Origin: Pseudarthrobacter siccitolerans
GTDB taxonomy: Bacteria > Actinomycetota > Actinomycetes > Actinomycetales > Micrococcaceae
NCBI RefSeq assembly: GCF_030823375.1
Contig: NZ_JAUSXB010000001.1
Span: 1,736,001-1,800,000 of the forward strand
Direction: 5' to 3'
DNA: 64,000 bases
Shown: positions 24,491-33,367 of the stretch, in pieces
Layout of the letters: every line of letters starts with the position of its first letter
How positions within the stretch are numbered: the first letter of the stretch is position 1
The notes under the pieces: model-generated
Databases searched by the model: none
What the model was told of the DNA's origin: nothing
Seen by the model: the letters and a program-made list of their open reading frames with translations, nothing else
Made by a program: the position numbers and the translations under genes

Positions 24491-25633
24491 TTGTCCCTTC
24501 TCCTCAAGGTTGTGGCTAAGTTGAAGCCAGCGACGCCCTGGGCCGCTTCCCTCGCCTTCAGCATGTTGCTGACCCTCGCGGCGTGCACTTACGAGGAGAG
24601 CACGGAGGGCCCTACTCCGGCCGTGACGACTGCGGTGGCCAACGCCAAAGTCCTTCGCATCGGCACGCAGGATGACGGGAATGTGCCCACCCGCGGCCAG
24701 ATCGAGGAATTTGCCCGGCAGGTCCAGGAACGCTCCGGCGGGAACCTGGTTATCGAGCCGGTCTTCAGGGCCGGCGGCGACCAGGTCAGGGGCTGGGACC
24801 AGCTCGTCGCGCAAAGAGTAATGACTGGAGACCTCGAAATGGCAGTCATCCCGGCGCGGACCTGGGACACCGAGGGAGTGCTGTCCTTCCGGGCGCTCTC
24901 CGCCCCCTTCCTGGTGACATCCAGCGCCGTCATCAAGGAAGCGGTGAAACCGGAGTACGCGCAGGGGATGCTGGCCGGCCTCAAGGACGTGGGCGTTACC
25001 GGTCTGGCCATGTTCCCGGACGGCCCGCGGGTCCTGTTCTCGTTCACCACGCCAATCCTCTCGCCGGACGACATCCGGGGAATGGCAATCAGGGCACCCC
25101 TTTCCACCACTACCTACGCGGTCCTGGAATCTCTCGGCGCCCTGCCGCAGGATCTCGCTGACCAGGAATTCGGTGAAGGAGTTGAGGGCGGAAAGGTGGG
25201 CGGCGCTGAATCCTCGCTCGGCTACGCTTCCAATTTGCCCGGAGCCCTGAATAAAACAGGGCATGCAATCGCTACCGGCAACCTGGTGGTCCACTCGAAG
25301 ATCAACACGATCGTGATCAATGAAAAAGCAAGAGCTGCTCTCAATGCGGACGAGCAGCAGATTCTCCAGGACGCGGCGGACTACACCAGGGAATGGGCCT
25401 CGTCCCTGCTCGCAACCGTCTCGGCGGAGGCGCGGAAGTACTGCCAGGACGGCGGCAAAGTGGTGATGGCAACCGAAGAGCAGCTGGCCGGCTTCCGCAA
25501 TGCCGCAGCCCCGGTATACACCACCCTCGATCAGGATGCCGGCACCCGTAACCTCATTGCAAAGCTCCGCGATCTCGCCGCGAACACTCCGGCCGACCCT
25601 GCCGTCGAACCCTGCGACTACGACACCTATTGA
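24491..25633 (+). CDS. TRAP transporter substrate-binding lipoprotein (DctP family)
   Basis: A 380-residue solute-binding lipoprotein. The signal peptide ends at LTLAAC with the lipidated Cys near residue 32, and EESTEGPT follows. The DctP fold is recognisable: VLRIGTQDDGN, then a helix with IEEFARQVQERSGGNLVIE, the ligand region around GDLEMAVIPARTWD, and IRGMAIRAPLSTTTYAVLESLGALP with the Arg that usually binds a carboxylate. TTG 24491 gives the longest product; TTG 24521 (KPATPWAASLAF) is also plausible and has CAAGG upstream. No TRAP membrane subunits (DctQ/DctM) are adjacent, so it is an orphan binding protein in this window. It is convergent with ackA. Confidence 0.82.
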   Translation: MSLLLKVVAKLKPATPWAASLAFSMLLTLAACTYEESTEGPTPAVTTAVANAKVLRIGTQDDGNVPTRGQIEEFARQVQERSGGNLVIEPVFRAGGDQVRGWDQLVAQRVMTGDLEMAVIPARTWDTEGVLSFRALSAPFLVTSSAVIKEAVKPEYAQGMLAGLKDVGVTGLAMFPDGPRVLFSFTTPILSPDDIRGMAIRAPLSTTTYAVLESLGALPQDLADQEFGEGVEGGKVGGAESSLGYASNLPGALNKTGHAIATGNLVVHSKINTIVINEKARAALNADEQQILQDAADYTREWASSLLATVSAEARKYCQDGGKVVMATEEQLAGFRNAAAPVYTTLDQDAGTRNLIAKLRDLAANTPADPAVEPCDYDTY

Positions 25634-25715
25634 TGCCTGTTGACCAATCCGTTGTTCCCCACAGGCCCCCCTGGCAGCGTAGGGCCCAGGATCGTTGGAA
25701 CGCCCGCAAGGACCG

Positions 25716-26882
25716 TTACGCAGCAGTCGAGGAGGAGACTACGGCGGCCGTCGCCTCCGCGATGGCCCGTTCCTCGTCCGTGGGAATGACCAGCACCGGA
25801 ATGGCGGAGCCCAGGGTGGAAATGACGCGGGGTTCCCTGGACCGTTCAGCATTCAGGCCGTGGTGGAGCTCTACCCCCAGCGCTCCCAGCTTATCCACCA
25901 CGAGCGCACGGAACTGGTGCGAATTCTCGCCGATGCCCGCGGTGAACACGATGGCTTTGGCCCCGCCCACGGCCACGTGGTAACCGCCGATGTACTTCGC
26001 GAGCCGGTAGGAGGTGACCGCGAGCGCGGTGGCCGCCTTCTCGTTCCCGGCCTCGGCCGCCTCCACGACGGAGCGCATGTCATTGTTGCCGGCCAGGCCC
26101 TTCAGCCCGGACTCGCGGTTCAGCATGGAGTCGATGTCCTCAGGGCTCCAGCCGGCCCTGGCGAGGAACACCAGGATGGACGGGTCCAGATCGCCCGAGC
26201 GCGTCCCCATCACCAGGCCTTCCAGCGGTGTGAAACCCATGGATGTGTCCACCGAGCGTCCGCCCTGGACAGCTGTGACCGAGGCACCGTTGCCCAGGTG
26301 GGCGATGACGCCGTCGAAGTCGCTGACCGGAAGGTCCAGCAGCGTGGCGGCGCGGCGGGTGACGTACTCGTGCGACGTCCCGTGGAACCCGTAGCGGCGG
26401 ATGCCGTGGTTGGTGTACAGCTCGTCCGGGACGGCGTAGCGCCAGGCGTGTTCGGGGAGGGTGCGGTGGAACGCTGTATCGAACACGGCCACCTGCGGCA
26501 TGTCCGGCCACTTCCGGGTGATGGCCCGGATACCCAGCACATTGGCGGGGTTGTGCAGGGGCGCCAGCGGGTTGAGCCGTTCGATGGCGCGGGTGATTTC
26601 GTTGTTGATCAGGACCGGCTCGGCGAACCGCTCGCCGCCGTGCACCACGCGATGCCCGACGGCTGCCAGCTCCAGGCCGCCCAGCTCCTGGTGGATGGCG
26701 GCGTCCACCTGCTCGAGCGCCTCTGCATGATCCCGCGGGCCCTCTATTTCGCCGTCCCCGTCGCCGCCGTTGCCCATACCGATCTTCTCGATCAGCCCCT
26801 CGGTGAGGACGCTCCCGGCAGCAACATCGCGCACTTGGTATTTGAGCGAGGACGAGCCGGAATTGATGACGAGCACGAGCAT
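25716..26882 (-). CDS. ackA: Acetate kinase
   Basis: A 388-residue cytoplasmic kinase that interconverts acetate plus ATP and acetyl phosphate plus ADP. Signatures are VLVINSGSSSLKYQV at the N terminus, the RRYGFHGTSHEYV substrate region, IAHLGNGASVTA and FTAGIGENS for nucleotide binding. AGGAGG is well placed before ATG 26882; the earlier in-frame ATG is rejected. It works with Pta, encoded 1.5 kb away on the same strand, but three unrelated genes lie between them, so they are not a compact operon. TATAGT at 26921-26926 (minus) could be its -10 box. Confidence 0.95.
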   Translation of the reverse strand: MLVLVINSGSSSLKYQVRDVAAGSVLTEGLIEKIGMGNGGDGDGEIEGPRDHAEALEQVDAAIHQELGGLELAAVGHRVVHGGERFAEPVLINNEITRAIERLNPLAPLHNPANVLGIRAITRKWPDMPQVAVFDTAFHRTLPEHAWRYAVPDELYTNHGIRRYGFHGTSHEYVTRRAATLLDLPVSDFDGVIAHLGNGASVTAVQGGRSVDTSMGFTPLEGLVMGTRSGDLDPSILVFLARAGWSPEDIDSMLNRESGLKGLAGNNDMRSVVEAAEAGNEKAATALAVTSYRLAKYIGGYHVAVGGAKAIVFTAGIGENSHQFRALVVDKLGALGVELHHGLNAERSREPRVISTLGSAIPVLVIPTDEERAIAEATAAVVSSSTAA

Positions 26883-26949
26883 GCGGGCCTCCTGAGCCTG
26901 GCTTCTGCAGTTCAAACCCCACTATAGGCTGGGCAGCCGCGCGGTTTCC

Positions 26950-26979
26950 TTGCGGATGGGCGCGGGCTGTGCCTAGAGT
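26950..26979 (+). promoter_or_regulatory. Promoter for the gene at 27017
   Basis: TTGCGG (26950-26955) and TAGAGT (26974-26979) are separated by 18 bases, about 38 bases before the start codon. Confidence 0.45.
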
Positions 26980-27016
26980 CGGCAGACAGGCTGGACCACG
27001 CCCGAAAGGACATTCC

Positions 27017-27322
27017 ATGACGAACGAGCCCGCTTCGATCGACGAGAACGATCCCACCAACACGGGATCCAGCAGCACGGCACCCCTCAATCCGCAAGCA
27101 GACACCGACGCCGGCTCAGGCTCCGGCACCAAGGACCCCACCGGCGTCGAAGGATCCAACCCGGCCCTGGACGATACGGGCAACCTCAAGGCAGCCGAGA
27201 CCGGCGACGCTCCGGAGGCGCCGGAAAACACCGGTGACCTCGACCTCACGCCGCAGGGCCTCTCAGACGAGCCGGCCAAGCAGGAGGACGACCAAAGCCT
27301 GGTAAAGCCGGACAACAGCTGA
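27017..27322 (+). CDS. Small acidic disordered protein
   Basis: A 101-residue hydrophilic protein rich in Asp, Glu, Thr, Ser, Pro and Gly, with no cysteine, no hydrophobic core and no recognised domain; it is predicted disordered end to end. GAAAGGA lies six bases before ATG 27017 and a plausible promoter lies upstream, so expression is likely. It is divergent from ackA and convergent with the membrane protein gene at 27411. A similar small acidic protein is encoded at 34547. Function unknown; roles of comparable proteins include desiccation or stress protection, but there is no direct evidence here. Confidence 0.65.
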   Translation: MTNEPASIDENDPTNTGSSSTAPLNPQADTDAGSGSGTKDPTGVEGSNPALDDTGNLKAAETGDAPEAPENTGDLDLTPQGLSDEPAKQEDDQSLVKPDNS

Positions 27323-27410
27323 CCTGCTTCGTCCGCGGCGAAGCGCGACGCGGCGGACCGGGCCAGACTCCCCACGCGGACCGCGCGGACTGGTATTTCG
27401 GTGTCGGCGC

Positions 27411-27842
27411 TTAGGCGGCATGCCCCCGCAGGGACCCCGGCGATCCGGCGATCCGGCGCCTGGAGCCGGCGCGGGCAAGGCCAATAGCGGCCAGGACGGC
27501 TCCCGCTCCTTCGGCGACGGCGCTGAGTGCCTTTTCGAAGAACCACACGGGTTCGTACATCGCCGGCATGGGACCGATGGCCGGAATGTCGATGTAGCGG
27601 TACAGCATCACGGCTGCGAAAGCGCTCAATGCGACAGCCAGTGCCATGGCGTAGGAGAGCCTGCTGCCCCGGATCAGGACGTAGAAGCCCACCAGCACCG
27701 CCGCGGCCGATTCGAGCAGGAACAGGTTGCCCTGCCCGATCCCGCCGGGGTTGGCGGCCTGATAACCGGGGGCCAGATGGATGTGCACTCCGGCGTCGAT
27801 GAACAGCGCCACTGCCGTCAGAATTCTCAGGGCCATGTTCAT
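27411..27842 (-). CDS. Four-helix membrane protein co-transcribed with a cupredoxin
   Basis: A 143-residue integral membrane protein with four predicted helices (about 5-25, 42-60, 66-86 and 105-125) and a basic C terminus. No family is confidently recognised. A HIHLAPGY motif at the end of helix one could bind a metal or heme. Its ATG at 27842 overlaps the TGA of the upstream cupredoxin gene (ATGA), so the two are translationally coupled. This suggests a membrane partner for a copper-binding lipoprotein. Confidence 0.72.
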   Translation of the reverse strand: MNMALRILTAVALFIDAGVHIHLAPGYQAANPGGIGQGNLFLLESAAAVLVGFYVLIRGSRLSYAMALAVALSAFAAVMLYRYIDIPAIGPMPAMYEPVWFFEKALSAVAEGAGAVLAAIGLARAGSRRRIAGSPGSLRGHAA

Positions 27843-28228
27843 TTGACTGTCAGCGTGCCTTTCATGTTGGGGTGGTACGTGCAGAAGTACGGATACGAGC
27901 CCGGCTTTGAGGGGGCGGTGAACGTGGCCGTGGCCCCGCCTCCGTCCACTTCAACGTCAAATGCCTTGCCCTCCTGAGCCGTGACGGTATGGGGCGCGGA
28001 GTCCATGTTGGTGACCGCCACAACGGCGCCAGGCGCCACCGTTAACGGCTCGCCATACTTGAAATCCTTGATGCTGATGCTTGCCGCCGCGTTCGACGCT
28101 CCGGCCGATGAACCGGCTCCCCCGGATGGCGCTGTTCCGGTTCCGGGACTTCCGCCGCCAGGGGCGCAGCCGCCCAGTAAGAGCGCTGCCATCAGCAGCA
28201 GTGCCGCCCTGCCTCGAACCTCTTTCAT
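27839..28228 (-). CDS. Cupredoxin (plastocyanin-like) lipoprotein
   Basis: A 129-residue exported blue-copper-type protein. The signal peptide ends LLLGGC (lipid anchor near Cys20), followed by a Gly/Ser/Thr/Ala-rich linker. The type 1 copper ligands are complete: His in SAPHTVTA, then Cys, His and Met in YFCTYHPNMKG. It probably carries electrons or delivers copper at the outer face of the membrane. The start at 28228 begins MKEVRGRAA; the longer open frame has no signal-peptide logic. It is coupled by ATGA to the four-helix membrane protein. The link to the copB region is functional only; 19 kb separates them. Confidence 0.87.
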   Translation of the reverse strand: MKEVRGRAALLLMAALLLGGCAPGGGSPGTGTAPSGGAGSSAGASNAAASISIKDFKYGEPLTVAPGAVVAVTNMDSAPHTVTAQEGKAFDVEVDGGGATATFTAPSKPGSYPYFCTYHPNMKGTLTVK

Positions 28229-28420
28229 CCTGTACCGTCCTCGACGCCCGGAACCAGGGCCGGCCCCTGTTTGTCCCCTTATTGTGCGCCCGCCCGGCCG
28301 AATTGTCCCCTGTCTGGAGGAATCAAACGTTGTTCCTGGCCGCGGCGCAATCCTGGCCCGCCGCAAAGCATCAGGCGGGGGCCGTCGTCGTCGGTGGTTA
28401 AGCCCATCGAGACCCCGCGC

Positions 28421-30499
28421 CTAGGAGGCCGGCGCCTGCGCCTGGATGGCCGTAATTGCCACGGTGTTCACGATGTCCTCCACGGTGCAGCCGCGGGAGA
28501 GGTCATTGACCGGCTTCCGCAAGCCCTGCAGGACAGGCCCGACGGCGACCGCTCCCGAGCTCTGCTGCACCGCCTTGTACGTGTTGTTGCCGGTGTTCAG
28601 GTCTGGAAAGATGAACACGCTCGCCTGTCCGGCCACTGAAGAGCCCGGCATCTTGGATTCGGCGATGGAGGCGTCAACGGCGGCGTCGTACTGGATGGGG
28701 CCTTCGACGGCGAGGTCCGGGCGGCGCTGGCGCACCAGTTCGGTGGCCTGCCGCACCTGTTCCACGGCCTCGCCCGAACCAGAACCGCCCGTGGAATAGG
28801 ACAGCATAGCCACCCGCGGCTCCACGCCAAACTGGGCCGCGGTCTCGGCTGAAGCCAGCGCGATGTCCGCCAACTGCTCCACGTTCGGATCCGGATTCAC
28901 CGCGCAGTCGCCGTACACCAGCACCCGGTCCGGCATCAGCATCAGGAACACCGAGGACACGATCTTCACGCCCGGGCGGGTCTTCACGAACTCCAGCGCG
29001 GGCCGGATGGTGTGCGCCGTGGTGTGCGCAGCCCCAGACACCATTCCGTCCACAACGCCGAGCTGGACCATCATGGTGCCGAAGTAGCTGACGTCCTGCA
29101 TGATCTCCAAGGCTTTGGGCAGGTCAACGCCCTTGTGCGCCCGCAGTTCCGAATACTTCTCCGCGAACTTCTGCCGCAGGTCCGACGTTGCGGGGTCCAC
29201 GATGTTGATCCCGGACAGGTCGATGCCACGGGCGGCCGCCAGTTCACGGACATCCGATTCCGGGCCCAGCACGGTGAGGTCGCAGACGTCACGCCGGTGC
29301 AGGATTTCCGCCGCCCGCAGGATCCTCACATCGGTCCCTTCGGGGAGGACCACGTGCCGGCGCTGGGCCCGGGCGCGTTCGATGAGGTCGTGCAGGAAGC
29401 GGAGCGGGGTCATGCGTTGGGCCCGTGGCAGGTGCAGGCGTTCCACCAGCTCCGCCTCATCCACGGTGCGGGACCAGAGCCCCAAGGCCGAGGCCACCTT
29501 CCGCCGGTGCCCGGACCAGATCTCGCTCCGGACCTCCGAAACGCGGCGGGCCGTGGTGTACGTGTCGTCCGTGGCCGCGAACACCGGGAACGGCGCCTGG
29601 GCCAGGAGCGGGTAGATGTTCGCGTCCGGCGCCAGGCCCCCTGTGAGGATCAGCGCCGACGCCACCGGAAACTCGGGCGAGAAGGACGACGCCAGGCACG
29701 CCACCATCACGTCCGCGCGGTCGCCGGGCACAATCACCAGGGCGCCCTCGTCCAGAACGTTCAGGAAGTTGCCCACGTTCATGGCCGCCACCTTGATGTC
29801 CCGGACGTCGCGTTCCATGTCCGCCCTGCCGGCAATCTGCCGCACACCCAGCGCGGCAGCCACCTCACCGGTGGTGGGGCGCGCAATCTCCTCCAGCTCG
29901 GGCAGCACATACACCGGCCGCTTGGAGGCCCCGGGCTTCACGGCGGCGGCGATCGCCTCGACGTCGTCCGGGTCCGCGCGGTTCACCATGATGGCCAGGA
30001 GTGCACACTTCTCCGCGGCCAGCTCCTTGCGCGCAACCTCGACGGCGGCCGCCGCCTCCGCCACGGTCCGCCCCTTCGCGCCCACTACCGCCACCACCGG
30101 TGCAGAGAGGTTGTTGGCCAGTCGGGCGTTGAGGTCGAATTCGACGGCGGCGTCCTGGCCGGTAAGGTCAGTCCCCTCGATAATCACCACGTCGCAGTGG
30201 CGGGACATTTCGGCGAAGATCTCCACGCAGCGGGAGTCGATGTCCGCCCGTTTTCCTTCGGCGAGCAGCGACCGGACCTCCTCGTGCGTGAGGCCGCCGC
30301 GGCACCGCTCATCCTCCAGCTCGAACCGGGACTTCATCAGCGCAACCATGGGATCGTCCGCCGGGTCCGGGCCGTGGACCACGGGTTTGAAGAAGCCGAT
30401 CCTGTCCGCGTGGCGGTGCAGGGTGTCCGCCAGGCCCAGGGCCACGAGGGACTTGCCCGATCCGGGGGTGGTTGCGCTGACGTAGATGCTTGTGGCCAT
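28421..30499 (-). CDS. pta: Phosphate acetyltransferase (long form)
   Basis: A 692-residue three-domain enzyme that converts acetyl-CoA and phosphate to acetyl phosphate. Residues 1 to about 200 form a BioD-like P-loop domain (YVSATTPGSGKS). About 205-330 form a DRTGG regulatory domain (VVAALGVRQIAG through VIVPGDRADVMVA). The C-terminal 320 residues are the catalytic PTA_PTB domain (VVLPEGTDVRILRAAEIL, GMVSGAAHTTAHTIRPAL and MLSYSTGGSG). It begins at ATG 30499 with AAGGGCGG upstream. With AckA it balances acetyl-CoA and acetyl phosphate. It is divergent from the paaI-paaK operon, whose promoter and operator lie in the shared 246-base gap. Confidence 0.95.
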   Translation of the reverse strand: MATSIYVSATTPGSGKSLVALGLADTLHRHADRIGFFKPVVHGPDPADDPMVALMKSRFELEDERCRGGLTHEEVRSLLAEGKRADIDSRCVEIFAEMSRHCDVVIIEGTDLTGQDAAVEFDLNARLANNLSAPVVAVVGAKGRTVAEAAAAVEVARKELAAEKCALLAIMVNRADPDDVEAIAAAVKPGASKRPVYVLPELEEIARPTTGEVAAALGVRQIAGRADMERDVRDIKVAAMNVGNFLNVLDEGALVIVPGDRADVMVACLASSFSPEFPVASALILTGGLAPDANIYPLLAQAPFPVFAATDDTYTTARRVSEVRSEIWSGHRRKVASALGLWSRTVDEAELVERLHLPRAQRMTPLRFLHDLIERARAQRRHVVLPEGTDVRILRAAEILHRRDVCDLTVLGPESDVRELAAARGIDLSGINIVDPATSDLRQKFAEKYSELRAHKGVDLPKALEIMQDVSYFGTMMVQLGVVDGMVSGAAHTTAHTIRPALEFVKTRPGVKIVSSVFLMLMPDRVLVYGDCAVNPDPNVEQLADIALASAETAAQFGVEPRVAMLSYSTGGSGSGEAVEQVRQATELVRQRRPDLAVEGPIQYDAAVDASIAESKMPGSSVAGQASVFIFPDLNTGNNTYKAVQQSSGAVAVGPVLQGLRKPVNDLSRGCTVEDIVNTVAITAIQAQAPAS

Positions 30500-30677
30500 G
30501 GTCCGCCCTTTGCAGGTCTGTTGGTGCCGGTACTCCATCCTTGCACTTACCGTCCCGGGCCGCCTGCCATCCATTCCAGCCCAGCTTTGGGGTAATCCGC
30601 TGGCGGGCGCCCCGGAAGTTGCGCTGGGCAAGGCCAAAACCGGGCTGGTTTGGACGTGCCCGCCGCTCCCTCTCCCC

Positions 30678-30723
30678 TTGACACCGGCCCCCCTCATGGG
30701 ATTACCTAATGAACATTCGGTAA
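30678..30723 (+). promoter_or_regulatory. paaI-paaK promoter with PaaR-like operator
   Basis: TTGACA at 30678-30683 is a perfect -35 box. The -10 region (TACCTAAT, 30703-30710) lies inside a 22-base palindrome at 30702-30723 with arms TTACC.AATG and CATT.GGTAA, matching the sites at 32601, 37666 and 46530. A bound TetR repressor would cover the -10 box. Confidence 0.75.
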
Positions 30724-30745
30724 ATAAAGCTGGAGGCAATGACGC

Positions 30746-31207
30746 ATGGCTGAAACAACAGTTTCCGGGGCTATCCACCCCATCCTGGAGAACGACTACG
30801 CCTCAATCTGGATGGGAATCGAGGTCCTCGCCATCAGCGACGGGCATGCCACCATCCGGATGACCCTGCGCCAGGAGATGCTCAACGGCTTCGGCATGGC
30901 CCACGGCGGAATGATCTTCGCCTTCGCGGACTCCGCCTTCGCCCTGGCCTGCAACCCGGCCACCCCGGCACCCGGCGAGGAGAACAACATCACTGTAGCC
31001 GCCGGCGTCGACATCAACTTCCTCAAGCCGGCCTACCGCGGCCAGGTGATCACCGCCGTCGCCGACCGCCGTTCCAGCGCGGGCCGCAGCGGGCTGTATG
31101 ACATCCAGATTTTCGCTGCCGACGCCGATGCCCAACCCGATCCCGAAAAGCCAGGTGAACTCATCGCCGAGTTCCGCGGACGCAGCCGGACCATCCCCAA
31201 GAAGTAG
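30746..31207 (+). CDS. paaI: Hydroxyphenylacetyl-CoA thioesterase PaaI
   Basis: A 153-residue hotdog-fold thioesterase. The family signature is clear: MLNGFGMAHGGMIFAFADSAFALACN, followed by AAGVDINFLKPAYRGQVI. PaaI releases CoA from stalled aryl-CoA esters during phenylacetate breakdown. TGGAGG lies just before ATG 30746, and the gene is seven bases ahead of paaK. The upstream TTGACA promoter overlaps the PaaR-like palindrome. The length matches the usual 140-155 residues. Confidence 0.92.
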   Translation: MAETTVSGAIHPILENDYASIWMGIEVLAISDGHATIRMTLRQEMLNGFGMAHGGMIFAFADSAFALACNPATPAPGEENNITVAAGVDINFLKPAYRGQVITAVADRRSSAGRSGLYDIQIFAADADAQPDPEKPGELIAEFRGRSRTIPKK

Positions 31208-31213
31208 GAAACC

Positions 31214-32569
31214 ATGACCCTCCATGCCCCCGAAACCCCCGTGTCCCCGGCCGCGACCGATGCCGTGCTTGACCGCGAGGAAACCATCTCCCGCGACGAG
31301 CTCGAGGCCCTCCAGCTCGCCCGCCTGCAGCACACCGTGGCCTACGCCTATGATCGCGTGCCCCTGTACAAGCGCAAGTTCGACGACGCTGGAGTCCACC
31401 CCGCCGACCTGCGTGAACTCAGCGACCTGGGCAACTTTCCGTTCACCACCAAGGAGGACCTGCGTGCCGAATACCCGTTCGGGATGTTCGCGGTTCCGCA
31501 GAGCGAAGTAGCCCGCATCCACGCCAGCTCAGGCACCACGGGCCGGCCCACCGTCGTCGGCTACACCAAGCAGGACTTGGCGGACTGGGCCAAACTCGTG
31601 GCCCGCAGCTTCCGCGCCTCCGGCATCCGTCCCGGCATGAAGGTCCACAACGCCTACGGCTACGGCCTGTTCACCGGCGGCCTCGGCGCCCACGCCGGCG
31701 CCGAAGCACTGGGCTGCACCGTCATCCCGATGTCCGGCGGCCAGACCGAACGCCAGATCCAGCTGATCCAAGATTTCAAGCCGGACGCGATCCTGGCCAC
31801 CCCCACCTACCTGCTGACCATCGCCGATGCCATGGCCCACATGGGCATCGACCCGGCCTCCACGTCGCTGAAGTTCGCAGTACTGGGCGCGGAGCCGTGG
31901 ACGCAGGAGATGCGGCACGAGCTCGAAGTGATGATGAACATCAAGGCCTGCGACATTTACGGGCTCTCCGAGGTGATGGGGCCGGGCGTCGCCGGCGAGT
32001 CCGTGGAGACCCAGGACGGCAGCCACATCTGGGAGGACCACTTCCGCCCCGAAATCATCGACCCGTTCAACCCGCTGGCGGGCAAGGAAAACGTGCTGCG
32101 CGACGGCGAACACGGCGAACTCGTCTTCACGTCCCTCACCAAGGAAGCCCTGCCGATCATCCGCTACCGCACCAAGGACCTCACCCGGCTCCTGCCCGGC
32201 ACCGCCCGCCCCGCGCACCGGCGCATGGGCCGCATCACCGGCCGCAGCGACGACATGATCATCCTGCGCGGCGTGAACCTCTTCCCGTCCCAGATTGAGG
32301 AAATCGCGCTCCGGATCCCCGAGCTCAGCCCGCACTTCCAGCTCGAACTCACCCGCCCCGAAGGCCAGCGGATGGACCAGCTGACGGTCCGCATTGAAAG
32401 GCGGGACGCCGTCGCCCCCGAGCAGAGCACGATGGCGGCACGCACCTTGAAGGAGCAGATCAAGATCCACGTGGGTTCTTCGTGCCTGGTGGACGTGGTG
32501 GAGCCGGGCTCGCTGGAGCGGTCCAACGGCAAGCTGCGCCGGATCTACGACCTTCGGCCGAAGGGGTAG
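31214..32569 (+). CDS. paaK: Phenylacetate--CoA ligase PaaK
   Basis: A 451-residue adenylate-forming enzyme that activates phenylacetate with ATP and CoA, the first step of the aerobic phenylacetyl-CoA pathway. The nucleotide loop is ARIHASSGTTGRPTVVGYT, the adenylate region is KACDIYGLSEVMGPGVAGE, and GRSDDMIILRGVNLFPSQIEE is the hinge and C-terminal domain signature of PaaK. It follows paaI by six bases. The TetR regulator gene at 32631 comes next on the same strand with its own operator. Confidence 0.95.
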   Translation: MTLHAPETPVSPAATDAVLDREETISRDELEALQLARLQHTVAYAYDRVPLYKRKFDDAGVHPADLRELSDLGNFPFTTKEDLRAEYPFGMFAVPQSEVARIHASSGTTGRPTVVGYTKQDLADWAKLVARSFRASGIRPGMKVHNAYGYGLFTGGLGAHAGAEALGCTVIPMSGGQTERQIQLIQDFKPDAILATPTYLLTIADAMAHMGIDPASTSLKFAVLGAEPWTQEMRHELEVMMNIKACDIYGLSEVMGPGVAGESVETQDGSHIWEDHFRPEIIDPFNPLAGKENVLRDGEHGELVFTSLTKEALPIIRYRTKDLTRLLPGTARPAHRRMGRITGRSDDMIILRGVNLFPSQIEEIALRIPELSPHFQLELTRPEGQRMDQLTVRIERRDAVAPEQSTMAARTLKEQIKIHVGSSCLVDVVEPGSLERSNGKLRRIYDLRPKG

Positions 32570-32600
32570 TCGGGCCTGCGCCGGACTGACTTGCGCCGAC

Positions 32601-32622
32601 TGACCGACCGTTCATGAGAAAC
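32601..32622 (+). promoter_or_regulatory. PaaR-like operator before the TetR gene
   Basis: TGACCGACCGTTCATGAG matches the left half of the sites at 37666 and 46530 almost base for base; the right half is degraded. It lies 9-30 bases before the TetR start codon, consistent with autorepression. Confidence 0.6.
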
Positions 32623-32630
32623 TAGCCACT

Positions 32631-33251
32631 ATGCCCAGCACCACTGATACAGCCGGCACCGCCGGCACCAAGCGCGGCCGCCCCGGATACGACCAGCAAT
32701 CGGTGCTGCGCATCGCCGTCGATGTCTTCAACCGGCACGGTTACGACGCGACGTCTATGGGCATCCTGGCGGACAACCTGGGCATTTCGAAGTCGGCGAT
32801 CTACCACCACGTGCCGTCCAAGGGCGACCTGCTCAAGCTCGCCCTTGACCACGCTCTCGGCGGGCTCGAGGCGATCCTGAAGGAGCCGCAGGCCACGTCC
32901 GGCGCGGCAGATGCCCGGCTCGAGTTTGTGCTCCGGCAAACCGTGGCAGTCCTCGTGGAGCGGCTGCCGTTCGTCACGCTGCTCCTGCGGCTCCGCGGGA
33001 ACACCGAGATTGAACGTGACGCCCTGGAGCGGCGCCGCACCTTTGACCACAAGGTGGCCGGGCTGATCTCCGCCGCCCGGGACGAAGGATCGCTGCGCCA
33101 GGACATCGACCCCCGGACAGTCACCCGGCTGCTGTTCGGCATGATCAACTCGATCGTGGAATGGTACAAACCGGGCGGTTCCCTCTCGCCGAAACGGCTC
33201 GCCGACGACGTCATCACCATGGCCTTCGACGGGCTCCACTCCCAGCCTTAG
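32631..33251 (+). CDS. TetR/AcrR family regulator, probable phenylacetate regulator
   Basis: A 206-residue dimeric repressor. The helix-turn-helix lies at about residues 20-65 (VLRIAVDVFNRHGYDATSMGIL, ADNLGISKSAIYHHVPSKGDLL), followed by the ligand-binding helical domain. Position right after paaK, plus four shared palindromes in front of paa genes including its own, suggest that it represses the paa units and is relieved by phenylacetyl-CoA, as known for PaaR. ATG 32631 has no clear ribosome-binding site. Confidence 0.85.
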   Translation: MPSTTDTAGTAGTKRGRPGYDQQSVLRIAVDVFNRHGYDATSMGILADNLGISKSAIYHHVPSKGDLLKLALDHALGGLEAILKEPQATSGAADARLEFVLRQTVAVLVERLPFVTLLLRLRGNTEIERDALERRRTFDHKVAGLISAARDEGSLRQDIDPRTVTRLLFGMINSIVEWYKPGGSLSPKRLADDVITMAFDGLHSQP

Positions 33252-33289
33252 CCCCCGGGGAGATCGGCCCGGAGATTCCAACCCCTAAA

Positions 33290-33311
33290 AATACTAAGTG
33301 TGCTTGGTATT
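33290..33311. promoter_or_regulatory. TAA-N4-GCTT palindrome upstream of the HtrA-like gene
   Basis: AATACTAAG and CTTGGTATT (one mismatch) flank TGTG. The motif begins 78 bases before the start codon at 33368. It is the most symmetric of the three copies of this motif in the window. Confidence 0.5.
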
Positions 33312-33367
33312 TCTGTTGTTGCCCGGCTACGGTGGTAGGACCAGCCAGCATCCGCAGGAGGCAGTCC

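Noticed and set aside
29012..30595. A 527-codon open frame on the plus strand opposite pta
   Set aside because: Antisense to pta; composition is Arg/His/Gly-rich and no ribosome-binding site or domain is visible.
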